Assembly (NCBI GenBank): GCA_020633435.1
Contig: JACKDP010000004.1
Location: 558,001-622,000 of the forward strand
Source: Myxococcales bacterium
GTDB taxonomy: Bacteria; Myxococcota_A; Bradymonadia; UBA7976; UBA1532
DNA: 64,000 bases
Reading direction: 5' to 3'
The position numbers and the translations under genes were made by a program. Each line of letters starts with the position of its first letter. Positions within the stretch are counted from its first letter, which is position 1. The notes beneath the pieces are model-generated. The model did not search any database, had not been told where the DNA came from, and saw nothing but the letters and a program-made list of their open reading frames with translations. This document shows, in pieces, positions 33,238 through 40,563 of the stretch.

Positions 33238-34877
33238 GGGCCGACCGTGGTGAAGGTGGCCGAGAACGGCTCCACGAGGCGGTTGCCGTTGAAGTCGGCG
33301 ATGCCCCCCGCCGGCACCTCCAGGCGGTAGGTCGTGCCCCGGGCCAGGGGCCGCGCGGGCGCGAAGTTGACGATGTTCTCCTGCACGCTGAAGTGCCCGT
33401 CCACGCGGCCGAGGGCGGGATCCACGCCGTCGACGTACAGGCGGATGGAGCCGGCCCAGGCGCTCTTCACGCTCACGAACTCGTTGAACATCAAGCCGAA
33501 GCGCGAGGTGACGGGCAGGTCGGTGGCGCCGTCCGGGGGCCAGATCCAGGTGACGTGGGGCGGCCGGCTGTCGGGCTCGGTGGCGTAGGGCACCACCGAC
33601 GAGCCCTGGTCGGGGTCCGCCTTGTCGTCGACGCTGAGGACGACGACGTTGCCGATGGGGGTGGCCGTGTCCAGGTCGCCCTTGAGGTGCAGCTCGGCCA
33701 CCTCGCGGATGTTCGCCAGGTCCGACACATCGTAGATGGCCGCCGCGCTGCTCTCGCCGGTGAAGGCCAGATCGTCCTTCACGAAGACGTAGCCGCCGTT
33801 GCGGCCGCTGCGGTAGGCGCCGGCGAAGGCGGGCCGGGTGGGGTCGCGGATGTCCCAGACGATGAGGCCGCCGCCGTCCTCCTTGCGCATCAGATAGAGA
33901 AAGCCCGCGGAAAGATTGGAGAAGTACCACTCCTTCGGGACGCCGCCCACGTCATGGGCGATGAAGTCGCCGCCGGGGATGGGCTGCGGGTACAGGGGAT
34001 CGCTGACGTCCAGGAGGACGGCGCGGGTGCCCTCGGCGGCGGTGGCGACGAGCAGGTTGCCGACCACCTGGACCTGGCCGACGCGCAGCGTGGGCTCGAA
34101 GACGTACTGGCCGACGACGACGGCCGCCGTGGGGTCGGAGGCGTCGATGATGTAGACGCCGTTGTCCGAGCCCCCGGCGAAGACGTAGGGCGCCTGCCAG
34201 AAGGTGCTCAGGATGACCCGCGCGTAGGCGTCCGGGTAGAAGAAGCCCTCGACGGGCACGGCGCCGACCACCTGGGGGGCCGTCACGTCCGAGACGTCCC
34301 AGAAGAGGGCGCCGCCGGTCGTCAGGTTGAACTGGTGGGCCGTCACGGCGAACCGGCCGCCCTGGTCGGAGAAGCCGATGGTGTGGCTCTCGCGCATCTG
34401 GTTGGTGGTGGCGTGGCCGACGATGGCAGGCGCACAGGGATCGGAGAAGTCGAAGAACGTCAGGCCGCCCGTGAGGCCGAACTCCGGCGACCACGGCATG
34501 ACGAGGTAGCCGTCGTACATGCTGACCATGTTGTGGTGGTCGGCGATGTCGTCGGGGCCGACGTCCACGAAGGCGCAGTGCTGGTACAAGGCCTCCTCGG
34601 GGAAGGCGACGTTGGGGCCGCCGGGGCCGCGCTCCGGCTCCCAGGCGCCCGGCTCCGGGTACGGCCGGGGCACGTCAGGCGGCGCGGCGTCGGGCGGCGC
34701 GGCGTCGGGCAGCGCGGCGTCGGGCAGCGCGGCGTCGGGCAGCGCGGCGTCGGCGGGCGCGGCGTCGACGGTCGCGTCGAGCCTGGCGGCGGCGTCGATG
34801 ACCGGATCGGCTGGGCCGCCGGCGTCGTCACAGGCGGCCAGGCAGAGGGCGAGGAGCAGCGCGTGGTGGGATCGCAT
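33234..34877 (-). CDS. lipoprotein with LVIVD propeller and Ig-like C-terminal domain
   Basis: A 547-aa lipoprotein (MRSHHALLLALCLAAC, Cys16). An Asp/Ala/Pro linker made of PDAA repeats follows, encoded by 15-bp tandem DNA repeats at about 34672-34763. The main body has LVIVD-type blades (GLTFFDFSDPCAPAIVGHAT, GALFWDVSDVTAPQVVGAV, GVYIIDASDPTAAVVVGQYV). The final 100 residues look like a bacterial Ig-like module (PPDGATDLPVTSRFGLMFNE, GTTYRLEVPAGGIADFNGN). It is exported and anchored in the envelope. It precedes the di-haem lipoprotein with a 4-base overlap and probably works with it. Confidence 0.85.
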   Translation of the reverse strand: MRSHHALLLALCLAACDDAGGPADPVIDAAARLDATVDAAPADAALPDAALPDAALPDAAPPDAAPPDVPRPYPEPGAWEPERGPGGPNVAFPEEALYQHCAFVDVGPDDIADHHNMVSMYDGYLVMPWSPEFGLTGGLTFFDFSDPCAPAIVGHATTNQMRESHTIGFSDQGGRFAVTAHQFNLTTGGALFWDVSDVTAPQVVGAVPVEGFFYPDAYARVILSTFWQAPYVFAGGSDNGVYIIDASDPTAAVVVGQYVFEPTLRVGQVQVVGNLLVATAAEGTRAVLLDVSDPLYPQPIPGGDFIAHDVGGVPKEWYFSNLSAGFLYLMRKEDGGGLIVWDIRDPTRPAFAGAYRSGRNGGYVFVKDDLAFTGESSAAAIYDVSDLANIREVAELHLKGDLDTATPIGNVVVLSVDDKADPDQGSSVVPYATEPDSRPPHVTWIWPPDGATDLPVTSRFGLMFNEFVSVKSAWAGSIRLYVDGVDPALGRVDGHFSVQENIVNFAPARPLARGTTYRLEVPAGGIADFNGNRLVEPFSATFTTVGP

Positions 34878-34908
34878 GGCGCAAGTAGAGGCACGGGCCG
34901 GCGCCAGA

Positions 34909-35709
34909 TCAAGGGGCGTCGAGGACGGCCCCCACCTTCGCCTCGGCCTCGGCCACCACCGCGAGGCCCTTGCCCAGCCGGAACGGGCCCAGGCGGGGCA
35001 GGTGCGTCTCGACGCCGATGACCTCGACGCCCTGCGTCTCGGCCCAGGCCGCCTGCAGCCGCCAGGCGTCGTCGCGCACGAGGTCGAGGGCCGCGTTCAC
35101 GAACCGCCAGGGATCGCGGGGGAACGGCCCCGTCAGGCTGGCCGAGGGCAGCAGGTGCACGAGCAGGACGTCGAGCGGGTGGCGCTCGAGCAGCGCCCGG
35201 ACGGGCACCTTGTCGAGCAGACCGCCGTCGACATGAGGCCGACCATCGAGCTCAACCGCGCGAAACATCAGGGGAAGTGCGCAGCTCGCCAGGACGGACG
35301 GGGCCAGCGGGCCCGTGGTGTCGACGCGGCGGCGGCGGTGCACGAGGTCGGTGCTGACCACGACGAGCGGCGTGTCGAGGTCCTCGAAGCGCTCGGCCGG
35401 CAGGTGGCGGGCGAGGAGGGCCCCGAACCGCTCGCCCTTCAAGAGGCCGGTGCCGCGGGGCAGGCCCGGATCCCAGAAGTCGCGGCGGCGCAGGCCGGCC
35501 AGGGTGCCCTCCAGGCGGTCGAGGCCCCCGTCGCGGGCCGCGAAGGCCGCCACGATGGCCCCGGCCGAGGTGCCGGCGAGGGCGGTGGGCCGCAGGCCGC
35601 GGGCGGCCAGCGCTTTCATGAAGCCGGTGTGGCCATAGAAGCCGAAGAAGGCGCTGGAGAGCGCGACACCCACGCGCTTGCCGCGCAGGCGATCGATGAG
35701 GGCGGGCAT
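34909..35709 (-). CDS. patatin-like phospholipase
   Basis: A 266-aa cytosolic or secreted lipid acyl hydrolase of the patatin family. The nucleophile elbow GTSAG is at residues 46-50 (Ser48) and the catalytic Asp lies in DGG at 161-163. The usual Gly-rich oxyanion loop is replaced by SSAFFGFYGHTGF. No signal peptide is visible. The ATG at 35709 is chosen over longer frames because the protein then begins 12 residues before the first conserved strand (RVGVALSSAF). No partner gene is evident; it lies alone between two lipoprotein groups. Confidence 0.88.
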   Translation of the reverse strand: MPALIDRLRGKRVGVALSSAFFGFYGHTGFMKALAARGLRPTALAGTSAGAIVAAFAARDGGLDRLEGTLAGLRRRDFWDPGLPRGTGLLKGERFGALLARHLPAERFEDLDTPLVVVSTDLVHRRRRVDTTGPLAPSVLASCALPLMFRAVELDGRPHVDGGLLDKVPVRALLERHPLDVLLVHLLPSASLTGPFPRDPWRFVNAALDLVRDDAWRLQAAWAETQGVEVIGVETHLPRLGPFRLGKGLAVVAEAEAKVGAVLDAP

Positions 35710-35767
35710 GGGGCCTCCGCGGATCGGGGGTGCGTGATACCGCGGGGCCGGCGGTCGTGTCGACCGG

Positions 35768-36574
35768 CTACTCGGCGGCGCAGTGGCCCTCGCCGTCGAT
35801 GTGCCCGACCGTGGTGGCCTGCTGCTCGATGAAGCGCCAGAGGTCGGTGATCGGCCGGCTGCCCACCTGGTAGCGCTCCTGGGTGGCGAGGTCGACGGCG
35901 GCGAGCTCGACCTCGGTGACGAGGCCATCCCCGTCCGCGTCGGCCCCCGCGATCAGATCGAAGGCCAGGCCCGGCTCGGCGCTGTCCAGGTCGTCGTAGA
36001 ACAGGTGGTCGGCGTGGACGGTGAGCTGGCTCTCGATGCGGCCGCCGTCGGCGAGGTGCTGGTCCGTCTCGCAGGCTGTGTAGGTGGTGGCCGTGGCAAA
36101 GCGCCAGGCGAAGCGGCGCGCCTCGTCGCCCCGCGTCGCCTCGCCCTCGACCTGCATGGAGAAGCCGCCCGCGACGAGGGCCTCGGCCACCGGGGCGTCG
36201 ACGTTGGCGGGGGTGGCGGCGGACACCGGGCGGATGGCATAGCCCAGGGTCGGGTGGTGGCCCGCCGCGACCATCGCCTCGGTGATGGGGTGGCCGGCGC
36301 CCCCCGACGGCCGCGCGAGGTCGAAGACGTAGGCCCCGTCGAAGGTCACGCCGGGGGCCTTGAGGCCGCTGACGACGACGTAGAAGTGGTCGAAGCGCAC
36401 GGCCCAGCCGTCGGTGAAGGCCGACGCCGGGATGCCCTCCTCGATGAAGGGCTCGCCGTAGATGCGCAGGCCCCAGATCCCCTCCCCGCTCGCCTCGTCC
36501 TCGCCGCAGCCGGGGAGGAGGGCGCCAGCGAGCGCGCCGCCCAGGCAGAAGTGCCTGATCTTGCTGGTCTTCAT
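35768..36574 (-). CDS. lipoprotein, last gene of TonB-receptor cluster
   Basis: A 268-aa protein with a lipoprotein-type signal (MKTSKIRHFCLGGALAGALLPGC). The mature part is beta-rich, with motifs such as VRFDHFYVVVSGLKAPG and LFYDDLDSAEPG, and an EF-like GADADGDGLVTEVELA near residue 215. It contains several His and acidic residues that could bind metal. Its start is 1 base after the stop of the preceding lipoprotein gene. With the TonB receptor and His-rich protein it forms a four-gene group; a substrate-capture role is inferred. The family is not recognised with confidence; a remote MbnP-like relation was considered. Confidence 0.72.
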   Translation of the reverse strand: MKTSKIRHFCLGGALAGALLPGCGEDEASGEGIWGLRIYGEPFIEEGIPASAFTDGWAVRFDHFYVVVSGLKAPGVTFDGAYVFDLARPSGGAGHPITEAMVAAGHHPTLGYAIRPVSAATPANVDAPVAEALVAGGFSMQVEGEATRGDEARRFAWRFATATTYTACETDQHLADGGRIESQLTVHADHLFYDDLDSAEPGLAFDLIAGADADGDGLVTEVELAAVDLATQERYQVGSRPITDLWRFIEQQATTVGHIDGEGHCAAE

Positions 36575-36575
36575 G

Positions 36576-37322
36576 TCAGTTCTCCGGCCGCGTCCGGGCG
36601 GCGAAGTGCTCGTGGGACTGCAGCGCGCGGCGCAGGCGAGCGAGGGCGGGGGCGTCGAGCGCCGCGTCGTCGGCCTCGCCGGCCAGGGCGAAGAAGTCGA
36701 CGCCGTCGAAGAGCCCCGCCCCCAGCAGGCCGAAGCCGATGGGCGTGCCGGCGGCGTCGATGCGGGTCGGGAACGGGATGCCGACCACGACGCGGTCGAG
36801 GTCCTGGTCGAGGACGGCGTGGAACCGGACCGTCCGCCCGTCGCGGCTGGCCGCGCCGACGAGCTCGATGGAGTGCCCGAGCAGCGGGTCGTCGGCGGCG
36901 AGGCCGTCCTCCAGCGTGGCCTGGCCGAAGCCGAAGCCGACGCTGTCGAAGGGCCCCAGCACGATGGTGGCCTCGCCGACGAGCCGGCCGTCCTGGGCCA
37001 GATCGACGACGTGGCGCCCGGGGAGCTCGCCCAGGACGTCGCCGCCCGCGAGGTGGCCCGGGTGCGCGTACGCCACGCCCAGGCCCATGATCTTCAAAAG
37101 GTTTCGGGTGTGGCTCTCGCCGCCGCGGTCGAGCTGGACGTCGTGGATGACGACCCGGGCGCGGGCGAGGGTGGTGGTGTAGCCGAGGTCCGTCGGCCCG
37201 GCCGTCACGAGGGCGCCCGTGTCGACCACGACCGGGCAGAGGGCGCGCGCCGCCTCGTCGCTCTCGCCGCCACAGGCCGAGAGGAGGAGGAGCGCCGCCG
37301 CGCAGTACAGCGGTGTGTGCAT
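36576..37322 (-). CDS. lipoprotein, third gene of TonB-receptor cluster
   Basis: A 248-aa lipoprotein (MHTPLYCAAALLLLSAC, Cys17). The mature part is mixed beta with alternating hydrophobic strands (RARVVIHDVQLDRGGESHTR, GEATIVLGPFDSVGFGFGQA). It has several His residues (GHLAGG, HSIELV, SHEHF). No known domain is recognised. It starts 1 base after the receptor gene's stop and is followed at 1 base by another lipoprotein, so the three are translated from one message. Likely a surface or periplasmic partner of the receptor. Confidence 0.72.
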   Translation of the reverse strand: MHTPLYCAAALLLLSACGGESDEAARALCPVVVDTGALVTAGPTDLGYTTTLARARVVIHDVQLDRGGESHTRNLLKIMGLGVAYAHPGHLAGGDVLGELPGRHVVDLAQDGRLVGEATIVLGPFDSVGFGFGQATLEDGLAADDPLLGHSIELVGAASRDGRTVRFHAVLDQDLDRVVVGIPFPTRIDAAGTPIGFGLLGAGLFDGVDFFALAGEADDAALDAPALARLRRALQSHEHFAARTRPEN

Positions 37323-37323
37323 G

Positions 37324-39291
37324 TCAGAACCAGGTGGTGAAGCCGAGCCGCGCCTGGCGAGGCGGGCCCGGGAAGACGTGGATGACCGGGAGGGCGCTGC
37401 GGGGGGCGCGCGGATCCCAGTGGGAGGCGAAGTCGAACTCCCCCTCCCGCCAGCGCGCGTCGAGCAGGTTCTCGACCTCCAGATCGAGGGCACAGAGCGC
37501 CCACCGGTAGCCGAGGCGACCGGAGAGCACGGCGGCGGGGCCGGCCCGGGCCCCGTGGGCGAGCGGGCGCTCGCCGATCTGCACGCCGGTCAGGCCGGCG
37601 CCCAGCCCCCGGGCCGGGGCGTAGGCGGCCCGCGCGGTGGCGACCCAGGTGGGGACGCCGGGCACGGGCCGGTCGAGGGCGGTGAAGCGGGCGTCCGTCC
37701 GGGTGAAGCTGGCGCCCAGGAGCACCGCGGGGTGGGGCCGGTAGTCGGCGTCCACCTCGAGCCCGCGGCGGCGGCTGGCCCCCTGGCCCAGGCTGACGCC
37801 GGCGGCGTGGTCGAACAGGCGCTCGTCGTCGAGCGCGATGGCGAAGACGGCGGCGCCGACGTCCAGCCCCGGCCGGGTGAACCGGAGGCCCAGCTCGGCG
37901 TGGTCCACCGCGGTGGGGGTGACGCCGCCCTCCGAGAAGGCCGACGCCTCGGGGGAGCGCAGGCCCCGGCCGTACGCCGCCTGGATCTTCAGGGGGGCCC
38001 AGGGCGTGACGGTGAGGCCGGCCCGCGGTGAGAGCTGGCCGGTGGTGCCCTCGAAGGTCCGCGGCGCCCCGCGATCGGTGCCGGCCTCCCGCAGGACGTC
38101 CCCGCGGGCGCCGGCGAAGAGCTCGACGGCCTCCCAGGGGGCGTAGACGAGGCCCAGGCCCAGGGCCCCGGCCAGCCGGGTGCTCTGGAGATCCCGGGCG
38201 CGGTTCCAGGGCTGGCCGTCGCGATCGAGCCGGTCGATCTGCTGGTCGACGCGGTGGGCGTGGGCGTCGGAGAACGCGCGCAGGCCGAGGCCGCCCGCGA
38301 GGGGCCGCGTCGCGTGGACCCGCAGGCCGCCGCTCCACGCGACGTGGGTCTGGAGGTGCCGGTCGCCCTGCTCGGGGAACGCCAGGTCGCCCGTGAAGTT
38401 CTCGTCGAGGCGCAGGGCGCGCGCCTGGGCGAACGCGGTGGCCTTGAGCCGGGTCGCGCCGGCCCGGGCGCGGGCCGTGAGGGCGGCCAGGGCGCGGTGG
38501 GAGGTGCCACCGGTCTCGGTGTTGTAGGACCCGCCCACCGGGTAGCGGGGCAGGTCCTCCAGGCGGAGCGCGCCCGGCAGGTCGAACCAGCCACCGTAGA
38601 TCGCGGCCAGGCCCTCCAGGCGGGCGCCGCCCAGGCGGCCCAGGCCCCACTGGCCGAGGGCGCTGATCCGCCGGCTCGCGCGGTGCTGGCCGAAGCCGGG
38701 ATCGCGCATCAGCTCCACCCCCACCACGTCGCCCTCGGGGCGGTCGGCGGGGGCGTAGAGGGCGAGGGCGCGCAGGCGGCTCGTGGTGCCCGCCTCCAGC
38801 ACGACGCGGGCCCCCCGCTCGGCGGCGGGGACGCCCAGGCGCAGGCCCAGGCTGGCCGCCGTCGCGAAGTCGCCCTGATCGAGCCGGGCGACGCCCTTGG
38901 TGGCGTCGATGCCCACCACCAGCTCCGGGATGATGAAGGCCAGATCCAGGTAGCCATGGGCGTGGACGTTGGACGGCTCGTTGAGGGGCACGTCCCCCAG
39001 CAAGACCTCGACGTCCTGGCCGTGCAGGGCGTCGAAGCCGCGCACGAAGAGCTCGACGCCCTTGCCCTCGGCGCCGTGCTGGACGACCAGCACGCCGGGG
39101 ATCTGCCGGAGGAGATCGTCCACCGACCGGGCGGAGCTCGCCGCCAGGACCGCCGCGTCGAGGCGCACCTCGGACGCGGCGTCCCGGGGGCGCTGGCCCC
39201 GCACGGTCACCTGGGCGTCGCCCTCCTTCGCGTGCGCGCCGCGCACGCCGAAGAGGAGGACGGACGCCGCGACCCATGCGCGCACGTGCAC
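37324..39291 (-). CDS. TonB-dependent outer-membrane receptor
   Basis: A 655-aa receptor with a signal peptide (MHVRAWVAASVLLFGVRGAHA), no carboxypeptidase-like extension, and a plug domain (residues 25-150: SARSVDDLLRQIPGVLVVQH, VELFVRGFDALHGQDVEVLL). A 22-strand barrel follows, with family hallmarks (YGRGLRSPEASAFSEGG, LEVENLLDARWREG) and a C-terminal aromatic residue. It imports a chelated metal or other large substrate using TonB energy. Neighbouring lipoproteins and a His-rich membrane protein upstream point to a metal, perhaps zinc, copper or nickel; this is inference. Length is typical of small siderophore/metal receptors. Confidence 0.9.
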   Translation of the reverse strand: MHVRAWVAASVLLFGVRGAHAKEGDAQVTVRGQRPRDAASEVRLDAAVLAASSARSVDDLLRQIPGVLVVQHGAEGKGVELFVRGFDALHGQDVEVLLGDVPLNEPSNVHAHGYLDLAFIIPELVVGIDATKGVARLDQGDFATAASLGLRLGVPAAERGARVVLEAGTTSRLRALALYAPADRPEGDVVGVELMRDPGFGQHRASRRISALGQWGLGRLGGARLEGLAAIYGGWFDLPGALRLEDLPRYPVGGSYNTETGGTSHRALAALTARARAGATRLKATAFAQARALRLDENFTGDLAFPEQGDRHLQTHVAWSGGLRVHATRPLAGGLGLRAFSDAHAHRVDQQIDRLDRDGQPWNRARDLQSTRLAGALGLGLVYAPWEAVELFAGARGDVLREAGTDRGAPRTFEGTTGQLSPRAGLTVTPWAPLKIQAAYGRGLRSPEASAFSEGGVTPTAVDHAELGLRFTRPGLDVGAAVFAIALDDERLFDHAAGVSLGQGASRRRGLEVDADYRPHPAVLLGASFTRTDARFTALDRPVPGVPTWVATARAAYAPARGLGAGLTGVQIGERPLAHGARAGPAAVLSGRLGYRWALCALDLEVENLLDARWREGEFDFASHWDPRAPRSALPVIHVFPGPPRQARLGFTTWF

Positions 39292-39345
39292 CTCCCCGCG
39301 GCCTCGGCCGCAGGACGTCCAACCCTATGACTTCACGAGGATTTC

Positions 39346-39708
39346 CTACGCGAGCGCGGGGGGCGCGCGGGGCTGGGCGGGGCGCCGCCGCGCCGGGAGC
39401 GCGGGCGGGGTGTGGACGCTGAAGAGGCGGCCGATGGCGGGCAGGCGCCCGGAGAAGACGGGGGGCACGTACACCGCCGGCAGGACGGCGGCGTGCAGGT
39501 GCGCGGCGCCGTCCGCGTGGTGGTGTGGGTCAGACGGGGCGTCGGCGTCGTGGTGGTGCGAGGCGGCGGCGAAGAGGCCGCCGCCGCCGTGGTGGTGATC
39601 GAGCCGGTGGCCGGCGAGGTGGACGAGGGGCCCGAGGAGGAACCCCAGGCACCAGGCCCACAGGCCGGCCCGCGCCGCCCGTTGCCGATAGCGTCGTGTC
39701 ACCTGCAC
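39346..39708 (-). CDS. His-rich single-TM protein, likely metal-related
   Basis: About 120 aa (GTG at 39708 or 39702; a TTG at 39744 is also in frame). One TM helix (AGLWAWCLGFLLGPLVHLAG) is followed by clusters of His: HRLDHHHGGG, ASHHHDADAPSDPHHHAD, HLHA. Such His/Asp-rich loops bind transition metals and are common in zinc, nickel and copper uptake or sensing proteins. It lies 54 bases upstream of the TonB receptor on the same strand, probably in the same transcript. The C-terminus is Pro/Arg-rich. Family not recognised. Confidence 0.62.
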   Translation of the reverse strand: MQVTRRYRQRAARAGLWAWCLGFLLGPLVHLAGHRLDHHHGGGGLFAAASHHHDADAPSDPHHHADGAAHLHAAVLPAVYVPPVFSGRLPAIGRLFSVHTPPALPARRRPAQPRAPPALA

Positions 39709-39782
39709 CGGCGGAACATCGCATGGCGCGGCGGGCGCGCTCAAGCCTGGATCCCACCGGTGGCCTCCTGGACAATGGGCCC

Positions 39783-40292
39783 ATGTGGACGCTCTTGACC
39801 CTGCTCGCCTGCCCCCTCGGGTCGCTGCCCATCGCCGCCGATGCCGAGGGCATCATGCGCTGTGGCGACTGGAAGGCCCTCCAGACCTATACCCGCGAGG
39901 GCGGGCCGGCGCCGACCATCGTGCTGCCCGCCGGGGGCATCCGCGCGCTGGGCGGTGACCGGTACGTGATCACGCGGGAGGCGGTGAACGACGCGCTCGG
40001 CCAGGGCCTCGGGGCGCTGGCGCGGCAGGCCCACCTCTCGTCGGCCGGCAAGGGGTTCCGCCTCAGCGCGCTGCCGAAGACGTCGTTCCTGCGCCAGCTC
40101 GGCCTGCGCGACGGCGACGTGGTGCTGAGCGTGAACGGGCTGAGCCTGCGAGAGCCGCTGCAGATGCTGGCGCTCTACGCCCAGCTCGCCACGCCCGCGC
40201 CCGAGGCCCAGGTGGCGCTGCGCCGGGGCGGCAAGCCGCGCACGCTCACCTGGGCGGTGCTGGAGACGCCCACCGATACGCCACCCAGGTGA
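39783..40292 (+). CDS. GspC-like / PDZ-type domain protein
   Basis: A 169-aa protein starting at ATG 39783. The N-terminus is a short hydrophobic stretch (MWTLLTLLACPLGSLPIAA), possibly a lipobox (LLAC). Residues 60-160 resemble the C-terminal half of type II secretion GspC: ITREAVNDALGQGL, AHLSSAGKGFRLSALPKTSF, LRQLGLRDGDVVLSVNGLSL and AQVALRRGGKPRTLTW. No other secretion gene is nearby, so it is a solitary copy. Its 3' end overlaps the convergent small exported protein gene by 47 bases. Confidence 0.7.
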   Translation: MWTLLTLLACPLGSLPIAADAEGIMRCGDWKALQTYTREGGPAPTIVLPAGGIRALGGDRYVITREAVNDALGQGLGALARQAHLSSAGKGFRLSALPKTSFLRQLGLRDGDVVLSVNGLSLREPLQMLALYAQLATPAPEAQVALRRGGKPRTLTWAVLETPTDTPPR

Positions 40293-40563
40293 AGACGCTG
40301 GCGACGATGCGCCAGGTGACGTGCAGCTCGCCGGCGGGCAGGCGGAGCACGGCCCCGCTGCCGAGCTGCTCCACCGCAGCGGGGGCCGCCTCGGCGAGGA
40401 AGCGGCCCACGTCGCGGCGGCCGACCGCCAGGTAGACGCCGTCCCCCAGGGGCACGCTCGGGATGGGCACGGGCACCGCCCGGTCGCCCGCGGCCCCGGT
40501 GGGGTCGAGGGTGACGACCGCCCCCACGGCCAGGATCGCCAGGGCGACGAGCCCACGCCTCAT
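40246..40563 (-). CDS. small exported or membrane-anchored protein
   Basis: A 105-aa protein with a hydrophobic N-terminus (MRRGLVALAILAVGAVVTL) acting as signal or anchor. A short beta-rich body follows (VPLGDGVYLAVGRRDVGRFL, GSGAVLRLPAGELHVTWRIV). The start ATG overlaps the stop of the kinase gene (ATGA), so it is translated with that gene. No family is recognised. It overlaps the convergent GspC-like gene by 47 bases. Confidence 0.65.
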   Translation of the reverse strand: MRRGLVALAILAVGAVVTLDPTGAAGDRAVPVPIPSVPLGDGVYLAVGRRDVGRFLAEAAPAAVEQLGSGAVLRLPAGELHVTWRIVASVFTWVAYRWASPAPPR

